DNA of 64,000 bases from Pseudomonas migulae NBRC 103157 (GTDB lineage Bacteria > Pseudomonadota > Gammaproteobacteria > Pseudomonadales > Pseudomonadaceae), in NCBI RefSeq assembly GCF_002091715.1, contig NZ_BDAG01000034.1, positions 22,592-86,591 on the forward strand. Reading direction: 5' to 3'. Positions 52,716 through 61,157 of this stretch are shown here, piece after piece; within the stretch, counting starts at the first letter, position 1; each line of letters opens with the position of its first letter. A program made the translations under genes and the position numbers. The notes under the pieces are model-generated. The model saw only the letters and a list, made by a program, of their open reading frames with translations. It did no database searches and was not told where the DNA came from.

Positions 52716-54410
52716 ATGAGCGAAAGCTTTGCGGAACTCTTTGAAGAAAGCCTAAAAACCCTGAACCTTCAGGCAGGCTCCATCATCACCGGTGTTATCG
52801 TTGATATCGATTACCAAGCTCGCTGGGTAACCGTTCACGCTGGCCTGAAGTCTGAAGCACTCATCCCGCTTGAGCAGTTCTACAACGACGCTGGCGAACT
52901 GAACATCAACGTCGGTGACGAAGTTCACGTAGCGCTGGATTCGGTTGAAGACGGCTTTGGTGAAACCAAGCTGTCCCGTGAAAAAGCCAAGCGCGCTGAA
53001 TGCTGGATTGTTCTGGAAGCTGCCTTCGCAGCCGAGGAAGTGGTCAAGGGCGTTATCAACGGTAAGGTTAAAGGCGGCTTCACTGTCGACGTTAACGGCA
53101 TCCGTGCGTTCCTGCCAGGTTCCCTGGTTGACGTCCGTCCTGTGCGCGATACTACGCACCTGGAAGGCAAAGAGCTGGAATTCAAGGTCATCAAACTCGA
53201 CCAGAAACGCAACAACGTTGTCGTTTCCCGTCGCAGCGTCCTCGAAGCCGAGAACTCCGCCGAGCGTGAAGCTCTGCTGGAATCCCTGCAGGAAGGTCAG
53301 CAAGTCAAAGGTATCGTCAAGAACCTCACCGATTACGGCGCATTCGTCGATCTGGGTGGCGTGGACGGCCTGCTGCACATCACCGACATGGCTTGGAAGC
53401 GCATCAAGCATCCTTCCGAGATCGTCAACGTTGGTGACGAAATCGACGTTAAGGTTCTGAAATACGATCGCGAACGCAACCGTGTTTCCCTGGGCCTGAA
53501 GCAACTGGGCGAAGATCCATGGGTTGCTATCAAAGCCCGTTACCCAGAAAGCACTCGCGTTACCGCTCGTGTAACCAACCTGACCGACTACGGCTGCTTC
53601 GCTGAGCTGGAAGAAGGCGTTGAAGGCCTGGTACACGTTTCCGAAATGGACTGGACCAACAAGAACATCCACCCTTCGAAAGTCGTACAAGTCGGCGACG
53701 AAGTGGAAGTTATGGTTCTGGACATCGACGAAGAGCGTCGTCGTATCTCCCTCGGCATCAAGCAGTGCAAATCTAACCCATGGGAAGATTTCTCTGGCCA
53801 GTTCAACAAGGGCGATAAAATCTCCGGCACCATCAAGTCGATCACCGATTTCGGTATCTTCATTGGTCTGGACGGCGGCATCGACGGTCTGGTTCACCTG
53901 TCCGACATCTCCTGGAACGAAGTGGGCGAAGAAGCCGTTCGCCGCTTCAAGAAGGGCGACGAGCTGGACACCGTTATCCTGTCGGTTGACCCAGAGCGCG
54001 AGCGCATCTCCCTGGGTATCAAGCAACTGGAAAGCGATCCGTTCTCCGAGTACGTTCAAGAGAACGACAAAGGCGCAATCGTTAAAGGCATCGTGAAAGA
54101 AGTTGACGCTAAAGGCGCCATCATCACTCTGGCCGACGATATCGAAGCGACTCTGAAAGCCTCCGAAATCAGCCGTGACCGCGTTGAAGACGCGCGCAAC
54201 GTTCTGAAAGAAGGCGAAGAAGTAGAAGCCAAGATCATCAGCGTTGACCGCAAGAGCCGTGTAATCCAGCTCTCCATCAAGTCGAAAGACGTTGAAGAAG
54301 AGAAAGAAGCAATCCAAAGCCTGCGCGACAAGCCAGCTTCGGACACTGCTGCTCCTGGTCCTACCACTCTGGGCGACCTGTTGCGTGCACAAATGGAAAA
54401 GCAGAACTAA
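52716..54410 (+). CDS. rpsA: 30S ribosomal protein S1
   Basis: S1 binds mRNA on the 30S subunit and aids initiation. The 564-residue protein is full length with six S1 RNA-binding domains, each with DYGAFVDLGG-type strands (for example residues near 205, 290, 380). It starts MSESFAELFEESLKTLNLQAGSI; the frame opens 15 codons earlier but the ATG at 52716 is standard and is preceded by an AGGA site. The codon use shifts to the highly expressed type. A strong terminator follows. Confidence 0.98.
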   Translation: MSESFAELFEESLKTLNLQAGSIITGVIVDIDYQARWVTVHAGLKSEALIPLEQFYNDAGELNINVGDEVHVALDSVEDGFGETKLSREKAKRAECWIVLEAAFAAEEVVKGVINGKVKGGFTVDVNGIRAFLPGSLVDVRPVRDTTHLEGKELEFKVIKLDQKRNNVVVSRRSVLEAENSAEREALLESLQEGQQVKGIVKNLTDYGAFVDLGGVDGLLHITDMAWKRIKHPSEIVNVGDEIDVKVLKYDRERNRVSLGLKQLGEDPWVAIKARYPESTRVTARVTNLTDYGCFAELEEGVEGLVHVSEMDWTNKNIHPSKVVQVGDEVEVMVLDIDEERRRISLGIKQCKSNPWEDFSGQFNKGDKISGTIKSITDFGIFIGLDGGIDGLVHLSDISWNEVGEEAVRRFKKGDELDTVILSVDPERERISLGIKQLESDPFSEYVQENDKGAIVKGIVKEVDAKGAIITLADDIEATLKASEISRDRVEDARNVLKEGEEVEAKIISVDRKSRVIQLSIKSKDVEEEKEAIQSLRDKPASDTAAPGPTTLGDLLRAQMEKQN

Positions 54411-54430
54411 GTTCTGTCAGACCATAGGAA

Positions 54431-54456
54431 AAGGGCGACTTCGGTCGCCCTTTTTT
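54431..54456 (+). terminator. Intrinsic terminator after rpsA
   Basis: AAGGGCGAC (54431-54439) pairs perfectly with GTCGCCCTT (54444-54452) across a TTCG tetraloop and is followed by TTTT. Confidence 0.92.
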
Positions 54457-54626
54457 GTGCCTGCGATTTGATGCGACCAGGGATGCCTGGCGTGAAAATG
54501 CCTGCCCATGAAACCAACAGTCCTGCGAAGCTGTCTCTTTCTTTAATCGGATCAATCGCTTATTTGCAGCTAATCTTTAGCCAAAAGCGAACGCAGTCGG
54601 GCAGGGCGCCCGGCATAAGGAAAAGA

Positions 54627-54905
54627 ATGAACAAGCTGATTGTCGCAATAGCATTACTGACATTGGCGGGTTGTACCACTAATGCCAAGACTCATGCAGT
54701 GCGCGGGGTTAGTGGTATCGAGGTCGATTGTTCCGGGTTAGGGTCGGGGTGGGAAAAGTGTCACAAGCGCGCAGCCAAGGAGTGCAAGGGAGCTGGTTAC
54801 AAGGTGGTCACGAGATCCGATGATGCCAAAGACGAAGATGAATATCCTTTCGGCTTCAATCCCGCCGGTTTCGTGACGCGCACCATGCTGGTCATCTGCA
54901 GATGA
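54627..54905 (+). CDS. Small lipoprotein, 92 residues
   Basis: The 92-residue product begins MNKLIVAIALLTLAGCTTN, a lipoprotein signal with lipobox LAGC. The mature part has Cys at intervals (DCSGLGSGWEKCHKRAAKECKGAGYK), possibly two disulfides, and a C-terminal GFVTRTMLVICR. AAGGA lies about eight bases upstream. Function unknown; lipoproteins of this size are common in the outer membrane of pseudomonads. It sits between rpsA and ihfB. Confidence 0.75.
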   Translation: MNKLIVAIALLTLAGCTTNAKTHAVRGVSGIEVDCSGLGSGWEKCHKRAAKECKGAGYKVVTRSDDAKDEDEYPFGFNPAGFVTRTMLVICR

Positions 54906-55040
54906 TCAGGGCAAGGCGGGATCAATGCTCGCGCTGAATACCGCTAAAGATATGTCAGACCTCGGGCTGTTCAAATTCTTCCGGGCATGCTAAAACCTTT
55001 GAAGCGCTTTTCCTAGCTGCTTGAAAAAGAAGGGAAAAAT

Positions 55041-55337
55041 ATGACGAAGTCGGAGTTGATCGAACGAATTGTCACCCATCAAGGGCTGCTCTCATCTAAG
55101 GATGTAGAGCTGGCTATCAAGACCATGCTCGAGCAAATGTCCCAATGCCTGGCCACCGGTGATCGCATCGAGATCCGTGGGTTCGGCAGCTTCTCCCTGC
55201 ACTACCGCGCGCCACGTGTGGGTCGCAATCCGAAAACCGGCCAGTCCGTCAGCCTTGACGGTAAATTCGTTCCGCATTTCAAGCCGGGGAAAGAGTTGCG
55301 GGATCGGGTGAATGAGGATGAAGAGAATGATCTCTGA
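55041..55337 (+). CDS. ihfB: Integration host factor subunit beta
   Basis: IHF-beta pairs with IhfA to bend DNA in transcription, recombination and replication. The 98-residue product shows the family core IEIRGFGSFSLHYRAPRVGRNPKTGQSVSL with the beta-arm and a basic C-terminus. GAAGGG lies upstream of the ATG. In many pseudomonads, ihfB is followed by LPS O-antigen genes, and here by the LapA-domain gene. Confidence 0.97.
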   Translation: MTKSELIERIVTHQGLLSSKDVELAIKTMLEQMSQCLATGDRIEIRGFGSFSLHYRAPRVGRNPKTGQSVSLDGKFVPHFKPGKELRDRVNEDEENDL

Positions 55338-55356
55338 TTATCGGCAAGAGGTGTAG

Positions 55357-55608
55357 ATGACTAGCGCGAAGCGAGTAATCGCACTGACGTTGATAGTGTT
55401 GCTAGTTACGCTGGTGATCGTATTCATTCTTGAAAACAATCAGCCTGCAGCGCTAACCTTTTTCGGATGGTCTACTCCGCAACTACCGTTAGCAGCCTAT
55501 ATCGTCCTGGCATTGTTGTTCGGGTGGGGCGCCGGTCCGGTAATGAGTCTGGTTATAGGTAAGGGAATCAGGCGTCGAGGCAAGCGCAGAGACGGCTTAA
55601 AGGATTGA
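55357..55608 (+). CDS. LapA-domain (DUF1049) membrane protein
   Basis: The 83-residue protein has two transmembrane helices (VIALTLIVLLVTLVIVFILE and AAYIVLALLFGWGAGPVMSLVIG) and the loop ENNQPAALTFFGWSTPQLPLA, matching the lipopolysaccharide assembly protein A domain. A basic tail (GIRRRGKRRDG) lies in the cytosol. It starts 19 bp after ihfB. It is not the large adhesin LapA of P. fluorescens, so no symbol is given. LapA-type proteins influence LPS assembly. Confidence 0.85.
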   Translation: MTSAKRVIALTLIVLLVTLVIVFILENNQPAALTFFGWSTPQLPLAAYIVLALLFGWGAGPVMSLVIGKGIRRRGKRRDGLKD

Positions 55609-55720
55609 GCTGGATGAGAAGCGGAGCACTCTATGCAAAGGCCCCGCTCCTGAAACTGCCATTACTCAATCACTGTTCTTGGCGCTCGCAGTCGGTCCAC
55701 TCCAGAGCGCCTGAAGACAA

Positions 55721-56746
55721 TCAAGTCGGAACAGAAGCCTCAAGCTGGCCTGCATGATATTTCGAGGCGAGAATAATCAGCGGGGCATAAGCGATAACCA
55801 CTCCCCAAGTACCATCAAGGCCCAATTGAGTTACGCAGTAAGCTATTGGCAACAACCAAAACAAATTGATGGCGCCGACGGCGAGCGTTACTGGTAAATG
55901 CTTGCCATATTGGCGTGATGCGAACTGATAGGCATGGCTGCGATGAGCCTCATAGACCTTATCGCCGCGAAGCAGTCGACGTATCAGCGTGAAGGTTGCG
56001 TCGACGATGAATACGCCTAACAGAATCAGCCAGGCCCAGAATAAATCTGAAGAAACCCAAGCAGCCTGCAAAGACAAAACTCCCAAGGCAATGCCCAGGA
56101 ATCCGCTCCCTGCGTCCCCCATGAAAATTCGCGCTGGCGGGAAATTCCAGTACAGGAAGCCCACTACGGCCACGGCCATGGTCAATGGTCCCCAGATAAG
56201 CATCGACGCGCCACTTAACCCGTAGAGCAAACATGCGCTGAGACAAGCGGACAATGCTTCAACGCTCGCGATGCCATCGATTCCGTCCATGAAATTGTAA
56301 AGATTCAGCAGCCAGACCAGATAAACCACCGCCAGACAATTACCGATCCAATGCAGGTTCAGGGTGATGCCGAAAAACACTATCGGGGCAAGCCCACCCA
56401 GCCAGGCAAGCGCCCAGATACCGGCTGCAAAATGCCCGAGCAGTCGCCACCGGGCAGCGATATGGCCATGATCGTCCATAAACCCGATAACAGCCACGAT
56501 CGCTCCGCTTCCGCCTATTGCGATCAGCTGCTGCCAAGGAACCAGTCCCAATACCCCAAAAACCGGTAGTGAAAGCAGGAATGTCACTACGATAGCAACC
56601 CCGCCACCACGCGGTGTTGGAATGGTATGGGAGCTACGGGCATTGGGGATATCGATGATGCTTCGAGACAACGCATATCGCCGCAGGGCGGCAGTTAACG
56701 CGAGAGAAAGAAGAGCAAGAGCCGGTGCCAGCCACAAGTAAATCAT
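55721..56746 (-). CDS. WbpL/WecA-type UDP-sugar undecaprenyl-phosphate transferase
   Basis: The 341-residue polytopic enzyme transfers a sugar-1-phosphate to undecaprenyl phosphate, starting O-antigen or other surface glycan chains. Eleven or so helices carry family motifs: DIPNARSSHTIPTPRGGGVA, the catalytic LYNFMDGIDGIASVEA, WNFPPARIFMGDAGSGFLG, and the C-terminal EAHRSHAYQFA. In P. aeruginosa WbpL lies inside the O-antigen cluster before comEA; here it is the only such gene and points away from comEA. GC content looks lower than the flanks, suggesting transfer. The frame is intact. Confidence 0.9.
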   Translation of the reverse strand: MIYLWLAPALALLSLALTAALRRYALSRSIIDIPNARSSHTIPTPRGGGVAIVVTFLLSLPVFGVLGLVPWQQLIAIGGSGAIVAVIGFMDDHGHIAARWRLLGHFAAGIWALAWLGGLAPIVFFGITLNLHWIGNCLAVVYLVWLLNLYNFMDGIDGIASVEALSACLSACLLYGLSGASMLIWGPLTMAVAVVGFLYWNFPPARIFMGDAGSGFLGIALGVLSLQAAWVSSDLFWAWLILLGVFIVDATFTLIRRLLRGDKVYEAHRSHAYQFASRQYGKHLPVTLAVGAINLFWLLPIAYCVTQLGLDGTWGVVIAYAPLIILASKYHAGQLEASVPT

Positions 56747-57114
56747 TGTTATTGATGTTCCCGAAAATGCATCGCAGTGTTTCCCAGCGCTTCATTCACG
56801 CTCATTGGGAGGCTGCCTGAAAGTTTACGAATAGGGGTGATATCGACTTGGAACGATCCGCACAGTCGCTGGGACATTGCCTTTTTACCCAAGAGAGCGG
56901 TGCCTGCGAGGTATGGGAGCAAGTATAACTGGTCCGTCGGGCACCTTTGCCAACTTTCTCGGCAGCGTTATCGTGGTTCATCCGTCCCCCCGTCGCCGTC
57001 GACTGTTTCATATTCTGTAACCAACCCATTTTTGACAGACCCCGTACATCGCCTAAGTTTGGAAGGCAGCTTCGGAAAAGCTGCTTTCCCAATCGATGTC
57101 ATGGAGCTTCACTT
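56747..57114. other. Lower-GC gap between the WbpL-type gene and comEA
   Basis: No credible gene is seen; both strands have only low-complexity frames. It may hold decayed O-antigen DNA. A TTGACA -35 (57032-57037) and TAAGTT -10 (57054-57059) with 16-bp spacing make a candidate comEA promoter. A hairpin GGAAGGCAGCTTCGG-like palindrome at 57060-57090 lies in the leader. Confidence 0.5.
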
Positions 57115-57450
57115 ATGCGTACTGGCTATTTCTACTCCCTGGTTTTTGCCCTGCTCACCAGCACCTCTGTTGCAGCTGTTGCTGCGCCGACGGCCAAGCC
57201 CGGTGCAGACAACGCACCTCTGGTCATGGAGATTTCACCTCAGGTCCAGTCTGACAAGTTGGACTTGAACCAGGCCGACGCCTCGACACTGCAGCGTGAG
57301 CTGGCCGGCGTAGGGGAAGCGAAAGCCAAAGCGATTGTTGCGTATCGGGAGAGTAACGGGCCATTTTCCTCGATAGATGAACTGCTCGAGGTGAAGGGGA
57401 TAGGCAAAGCCATCCTGGATAAGAACCGCGAAAAGCTCGAGGTGAACTAA
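57115..57450 (+). CDS. ComEA-family helix-hairpin-helix DNA-binding protein
   Basis: The 111-residue protein has a signal peptide (MRTGYFYSLVFALLTSTSVAAVAAP) and a ComEA-type tandem HhH domain: KLDLNQADASTLQRELAGVGEAKAKAIVAYRESNGPFSSIDELLEVKGIGKAILDKNREKL. ComEA proteins bind incoming DNA in the periplasm during natural transformation. The ATG at 57115 has GGAG nine bases upstream. A clear terminator follows. In pseudomonads it marks the right end of the O-antigen region. Confidence 0.92.
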   Translation: MRTGYFYSLVFALLTSTSVAAVAAPTAKPGADNAPLVMEISPQVQSDKLDLNQADASTLQRELAGVGEAKAKAIVAYRESNGPFSSIDELLEVKGIGKAILDKNREKLEVN

Positions 57451-57471
57451 GCTTGTAGATTCAGCGCCAGG

Positions 57472-57495
57472 GGCCGGTCATTGACCGGCCTTTTT
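57472..57495 (+). terminator. Intrinsic terminator after comEA
   Basis: GGCCGGT (57472-57478) pairs with ACCGGCC (57484-57490) across CATTG and is followed by TTTTT. Confidence 0.85.
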
Positions 57496-57656
57496 GCATT
57501 TTGACGTCAGTAGCGCTTGAGTACCTTCCGTCGGCATGGGAAAAATTACGACTATCATATTGTTATTAGATTATGCCTATAATAAATTCGTTATCGGCCG
57601 AAGCGTTCTGAAGCGCGGGCATTGTCTTCCCTACACACTTTTTCAGGAGCACTGTC

Positions 57657-58451
57657 ATGAATTCTCTCCAGACCCAAGGCACAGCCCTAGTCACCGGTGC
57701 TTCCTCCGGTATTGGTGCCATCTACGCTGAGCGGTTGGCAGCGCGCGGTTTTGATTTGTTGTTGGTCGCTCGTGATCAGGAGCGGCTGGAGGTGGCGGCG
57801 AGCAAGCTACGCGCCGAGCACGGTGTTCAGGTCGAGGTGCTCAAGGCGGACCTGACGCAAAAGGATGATGTGCTCAAGCTCGAGCAGCGCCTTCGCAGCG
57901 ATTCGAGTATCAGCCTGTTGCTGAACAATGCCGGTGTTGCGGCCGATGGTTTGCTGGCCAACTCCGATATGGAGCAGATGGAGCGCTTGATTCAACTGAA
58001 CGTGACGGCGGTCACGCGGCTGGCATCGGCGGCGGCCGCCAGTTTTGCCAAGGCGGGTCGAGGCACGATCATCAATATCGCGTCAGTGGTGGCGTTGTTC
58101 CCTGAGCGTTTCAACGCCACTTACAGCGCCAGCAAGGCTTATGTGTTAAGCCTGACCCAATCGTTGAATGCCGAGCTCGATGGCACGGGTGTCAAGGTGC
58201 AGGCTGTGTTGCCCGGCGTAACACGCACCGAAATCTGGGAGCGCTCCGGTATCGACGCCACCCAGATCCCGGCGGATATGGTCATGGAAGCAGGGGAGAT
58301 GGTCGACGCGGCGCTGTCGGGTCTGGACCAGGGCGAGCTGATCACTATTCCGTCGTTGCCGGATGCCAGCGAGTGGCACGCCTTTGTTGCGGCGCGACAC
58401 GTGATGGCGCCAAACCTTTCCAAAAGCAAAGCCGCTGCGCGTTACAAATAA
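57657..58451 (+). CDS. Short-chain dehydrogenase/reductase
   Basis: The 264-residue SDR has the NAD(P)-binding motif ALVTGASSGIGAIYAERLAARG at about residues 10-31, LLNNAGVAADG, catalytic Ser in IINIASVVALFPERFNATYSASKAYVL with YxxxK, and LPGVTRTEIWERSG. Substrate unknown. It lies 33 bp upstream of a KAS II-like synthase, so the pair may make or modify an acyl chain. The upstream spacer (57500-57650) is AT-rich with a TATAATAA-type box near 57576. Confidence 0.88.
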   Translation: MNSLQTQGTALVTGASSGIGAIYAERLAARGFDLLLVARDQERLEVAASKLRAEHGVQVEVLKADLTQKDDVLKLEQRLRSDSSISLLLNNAGVAADGLLANSDMEQMERLIQLNVTAVTRLASAAAASFAKAGRGTIINIASVVALFPERFNATYSASKAYVLSLTQSLNAELDGTGVKVQAVLPGVTRTEIWERSGIDATQIPADMVMEAGEMVDAALSGLDQGELITIPSLPDASEWHAFVAARHVMAPNLSKSKAAARYK

Positions 58452-58483
58452 AGCGCCAGCAATCGGCATGAGGATATTGCGGT

Positions 58484-59758
58484 ATGAGTGATCGTCGAGT
58501 GGTTGTAACGGGCATGGGGCTGGTGTCGCCGCTGGGTAGTGGTGTCGAAGCGGTGTGGGCACGTCTGTTGTCCGGACGCTCCGGTTTGCGCACTTTGCCG
58601 GAGGAAGTCGTGGCGGATCTGCCGGCCAAGGTCGGCGGTGCAGTACCGACGCTGGCCGATGATGCCGAGGCTGGTTTTGACCCGGACCGGGCAACCCCGC
58701 CCAAAGAACAGAAGAAGATGGACCGTTTCATCCTGTTCGCCATGGAAGCGGCGCGTCAGGCGATCGAGCAAGCCGGTTGGCAGGCGCAAACCGCTGATGC
58801 TCAGGAGCGCACGGCTACCATCATCGGTTCGGGCGTCGGTGGTTTCGGCGCGATTGCCGATGCGGTGCGCACCACGGACAGCCGTGGCCCACGACGTTTG
58901 TCGCCATTTACCATTCCTTCTTTCCTGGTCAACCTGGCCGCGGGCCATGTGTCGATCCAGCATGGTTTCAAAGGTCCGCTGGGTGCTCCGGTAACGGCGT
59001 GTGCGGCCGGGGTTCAGGCGATTGGCGATGCGGCGCGGCTGATTCGTTGTGGCGAAGCGGATATTGCAGTGTGCGGCGGCGCGGAAGCGGCGATCGATCG
59101 CGTCAGCCTTGCCGGTTTCGCCGCTGCCCGGGCCTTGTCCAGCGGTTTCAACGACACCCCGGAACGTGCTTCGCGGCCCTTCGACCGCGATCGCGATGGC
59201 TTCGTCATGGGCGAGGGTGCAGGTCTTCTGGTGATCGAATCCCTGGAGCATGCTCTGGCTCGTGGCGCGCAACCGCTGGCGGAACTGGTCGGATACGGCA
59301 CCAGTGCCGATGCCTATCACCTGACCGCGGGCCCCGAAGACGGCAGCGGTGCGCGACGGGCGATGTCGCTGGCGCTGGCTCAGGCGGGTATTTCTGCGGA
59401 CCAGGTGCAGCACCTCAACGCTCACGCCACTTCGACACCGGTCGGGGATGCGGGGGAGCTGGCGGCGATCAAGTCGTTGTTCGGCTCAGATAACAAGATT
59501 GCGGTCACGTCGACCAAGTCGGCCACCGGGCATTTGCTCGGCGCGGCGGGCGGGATCGAGGCAATCTTCACGCTGTTGGCGATCCGCGATCAGATTGCGC
59601 CGGCCACTCTCAATTTCGATAACCCGGACCCGGCCACGCAAGGTGTGGATATCGTCCACGGCAAGGCGCGGCCGATGGTAATCGAATACGCGCTGTCCAA
59701 CGGCTTCGGCTTTGGCGGGGTCAACGCCAGCGTATTGTTCAAACGCTGGCAGGGTTAA
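58484..59758 (+). CDS. Beta-ketoacyl-ACP synthase II-like (second FabF type)
   Basis: The 424-residue condensing enzyme has the KAS fold: catalytic Cys in PLGAPVTACAAGVQAIG near residue 175, His in HLNAHATSTPVGDAGEL near residue 313, and His in KSATGHLLGAAGGIEA near residue 350. N-terminal VVVTGMGLVSPLGSGVEAVW is typical. It is an accessory copy rather than the fab-operon FabF: it sits alone with an SDR and a TetR regulator. Its TAA shares bases with the convergent TetR stop. Product unknown. Confidence 0.9.
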   Translation: MSDRRVVVTGMGLVSPLGSGVEAVWARLLSGRSGLRTLPEEVVADLPAKVGGAVPTLADDAEAGFDPDRATPPKEQKKMDRFILFAMEAARQAIEQAGWQAQTADAQERTATIIGSGVGGFGAIADAVRTTDSRGPRRLSPFTIPSFLVNLAAGHVSIQHGFKGPLGAPVTACAAGVQAIGDAARLIRCGEADIAVCGGAEAAIDRVSLAGFAAARALSSGFNDTPERASRPFDRDRDGFVMGEGAGLLVIESLEHALARGAQPLAELVGYGTSADAYHLTAGPEDGSGARRAMSLALAQAGISADQVQHLNAHATSTPVGDAGELAAIKSLFGSDNKIAVTSTKSATGHLLGAAGGIEAIFTLLAIRDQIAPATLNFDNPDPATQGVDIVHGKARPMVIEYALSNGFGFGGVNASVLFKRWQG

Positions 59759-60312
59759 TCCCGGGGTTGTTTGAGAAATGTGCGTGTGATGTCGAGAATC
59801 CGCTGAGCCAGCTCGGGGCTCTCGACACTGCGTGACAGCAGCAACGCCCCGACCAGCGCTGACATGATGAAGATGCTCTGGTCGGCGGCGTTCTCGCCCT
59901 CAAGGGTGCCTTGTATTTGTTCGAGCCTCGCGTTGAGTACCACATCCGAAGTCGGGCTTGGCTGTCCACGCAGGCCGAGCTCCGATGACATGGTCGGTAG
60001 CGGACACCCTTGATCGGGTGAAGTCTGGTGCCATTCGGACAAATAGGTGTCGATGAACGCCTCCAGCGGGTGCTCCTGGGCGAACAGCTCGGCGCAGACA
60101 GCGTCGCATTGTTCGCCAGCCGCCTGCAGGGCTTTTTCGACCAGCTCATCCTTGGATTTGAAATGCGAGTAAAAGCCACCGTGAGTCAAACCCAGTGCTT
60201 TCATCAGAGGTTGCAGGCCGGTCGCGCCAATACCGTCACGGCGAAATCGCGCTGAGGCTTCCTTGATGATGCGTTGATGGGTCTGGGCTTTATGGTCCTG
60301 CGAGTAACGCAT
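59755..60312 (-). CDS. TetR/AcrR family regulator
   Basis: The 185-residue protein has an N-terminal HTH (HQRIIKEASARFRRDGIGATGLQPLMKALGLTHGGFYSHFKSKDELVEKALQ, residues 12-61) and a ligand domain of the TetR_C_13-like type. The start MRYSQDHK has GGAG seven bases upstream; an ATG six codons earlier lacks a site. It is convergent with the KAS II-like gene and overlaps it by one stop codon, and probably regulates the SDR/KAS pair, though its operator is not obvious. Confidence 0.9.
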   Translation of the reverse strand: MRYSQDHKAQTHQRIIKEASARFRRDGIGATGLQPLMKALGLTHGGFYSHFKSKDELVEKALQAAGEQCDAVCAELFAQEHPLEAFIDTYLSEWHQTSPDQGCPLPTMSSELGLRGQPSPTSDVVLNARLEQIQGTLEGENAADQSIFIMSALVGALLLSRSVESPELAQRILDITRTFLKQPRD

Positions 60313-60459
60313 CTGGAATCTCCGCAACAATGCGCCATCTTAACCAATGAAAATTGGATGGTGACTGTACTTCTACTTCTAAAAAGCATGCAGATGCGTC
60401 CAACTCCGTCAGAGCTCATCGAATGAGCTGGCACGGATAATGATTACTCGTTCGCTGAC

Positions 60460-60474
60460 GATTGTTGAACAATC
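60460..60474. promoter_or_regulatory. GntR operator candidate, perfect palindrome
   Basis: GATTGTT-G-AACAATC is a perfect 15-bp palindrome 15 bp upstream of the GntR start codon. FadR/FCD-type GntR regulators often bind such TTGTNNNACAA-like sites. Confidence 0.7.
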
Positions 60475-60488
60475 ATGAGGCGATGAGC

Positions 60489-61142
60489 ATGAACAGCGGA
60501 CTGTCCCTGGCCGATCACATCACATTGGAATTGCGTGCCGACATCATTGGCGGACGTTTGCTGCCCGGCATGGCACTGGTGGAAAACGACCTCGTCTCGG
60601 CCTACAACGCTTCCCGCAACACTATCCGTGAAGCCTTGCATCGTTTGGGGCAGGAGGGGCTGACCCTTTATGTGCGCAACAAAGGCGTGATGGTGCGCAG
60701 GCTCGGGGCCGGGGATGTGCGGGACCTGTTCAACGTGCGTCGCACCCTCGAACTGCAAGCCATCAGCGCGAGCCAGCCGCTGCGCGACTATCAGTCCGAC
60801 CGGATGCTGGAGGTGCTGGAAGCCACCGAACTGGCCCGTGAACGCGAGGACTGGCGTGCCGTCGGTACGCACAGCCTGGCGTTTCATCAACACATCGTCG
60901 GGCTGCTGCGCAGTCCGTTGTTCGATGAGTTCTTCACCAATGTAGTCGCGCAATTGCGCCTGGTGTTTTGCACCGCTCCCGATGAGTCGAGGTTCCAGGC
61001 GCCGTGGCTGGCGCGCGACCGGCAGATCCATGAGTTGCTCGCCGAAGGTGACAAACGCGCTGCCGGAGATGCCATGAGCCTTTATCTCGACGACTCCGAA
61101 CAGCTCCTGTTGCAAATGCTTGCTCCACACTCCCATCACTGA
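60489..61142 (+). CDS. GntR family regulator (FCD type)
   Basis: The 217-residue regulator has a winged helix (LADHITLELRADIIGGRLLPGMALVENDLVSAYNASRNTIREALHRLGQEGLT, residues 6-58) and an FCD ligand domain with DLFNVRRTLELQAI and metal-binding His residues near HSLAFHQHIVGLL. The start at 60489 has GAGG eight bases upstream; two earlier ATGs are worse placed. It is 15 bp upstream of the DUF1989 gene, so that gene and its neighbours are likely targets. A nitrogen-compound ligand is plausible but unproven. Confidence 0.9.
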   Translation: MNSGLSLADHITLELRADIIGGRLLPGMALVENDLVSAYNASRNTIREALHRLGQEGLTLYVRNKGVMVRRLGAGDVRDLFNVRRTLELQAISASQPLRDYQSDRMLEVLEATELAREREDWRAVGTHSLAFHQHIVGLLRSPLFDEFFTNVVAQLRLVFCTAPDESRFQAPWLARDRQIHELLAEGDKRAAGDAMSLYLDDSEQLLLQMLAPHSHH

Positions 61143-61157
61143 TCGAGGATTCGTGCC

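Noticed and set aside
52752..54392. Long open frame antisense to rpsA
   Set aside because: It covers a highly conserved ribosomal gene exactly and has no recognisable domains.
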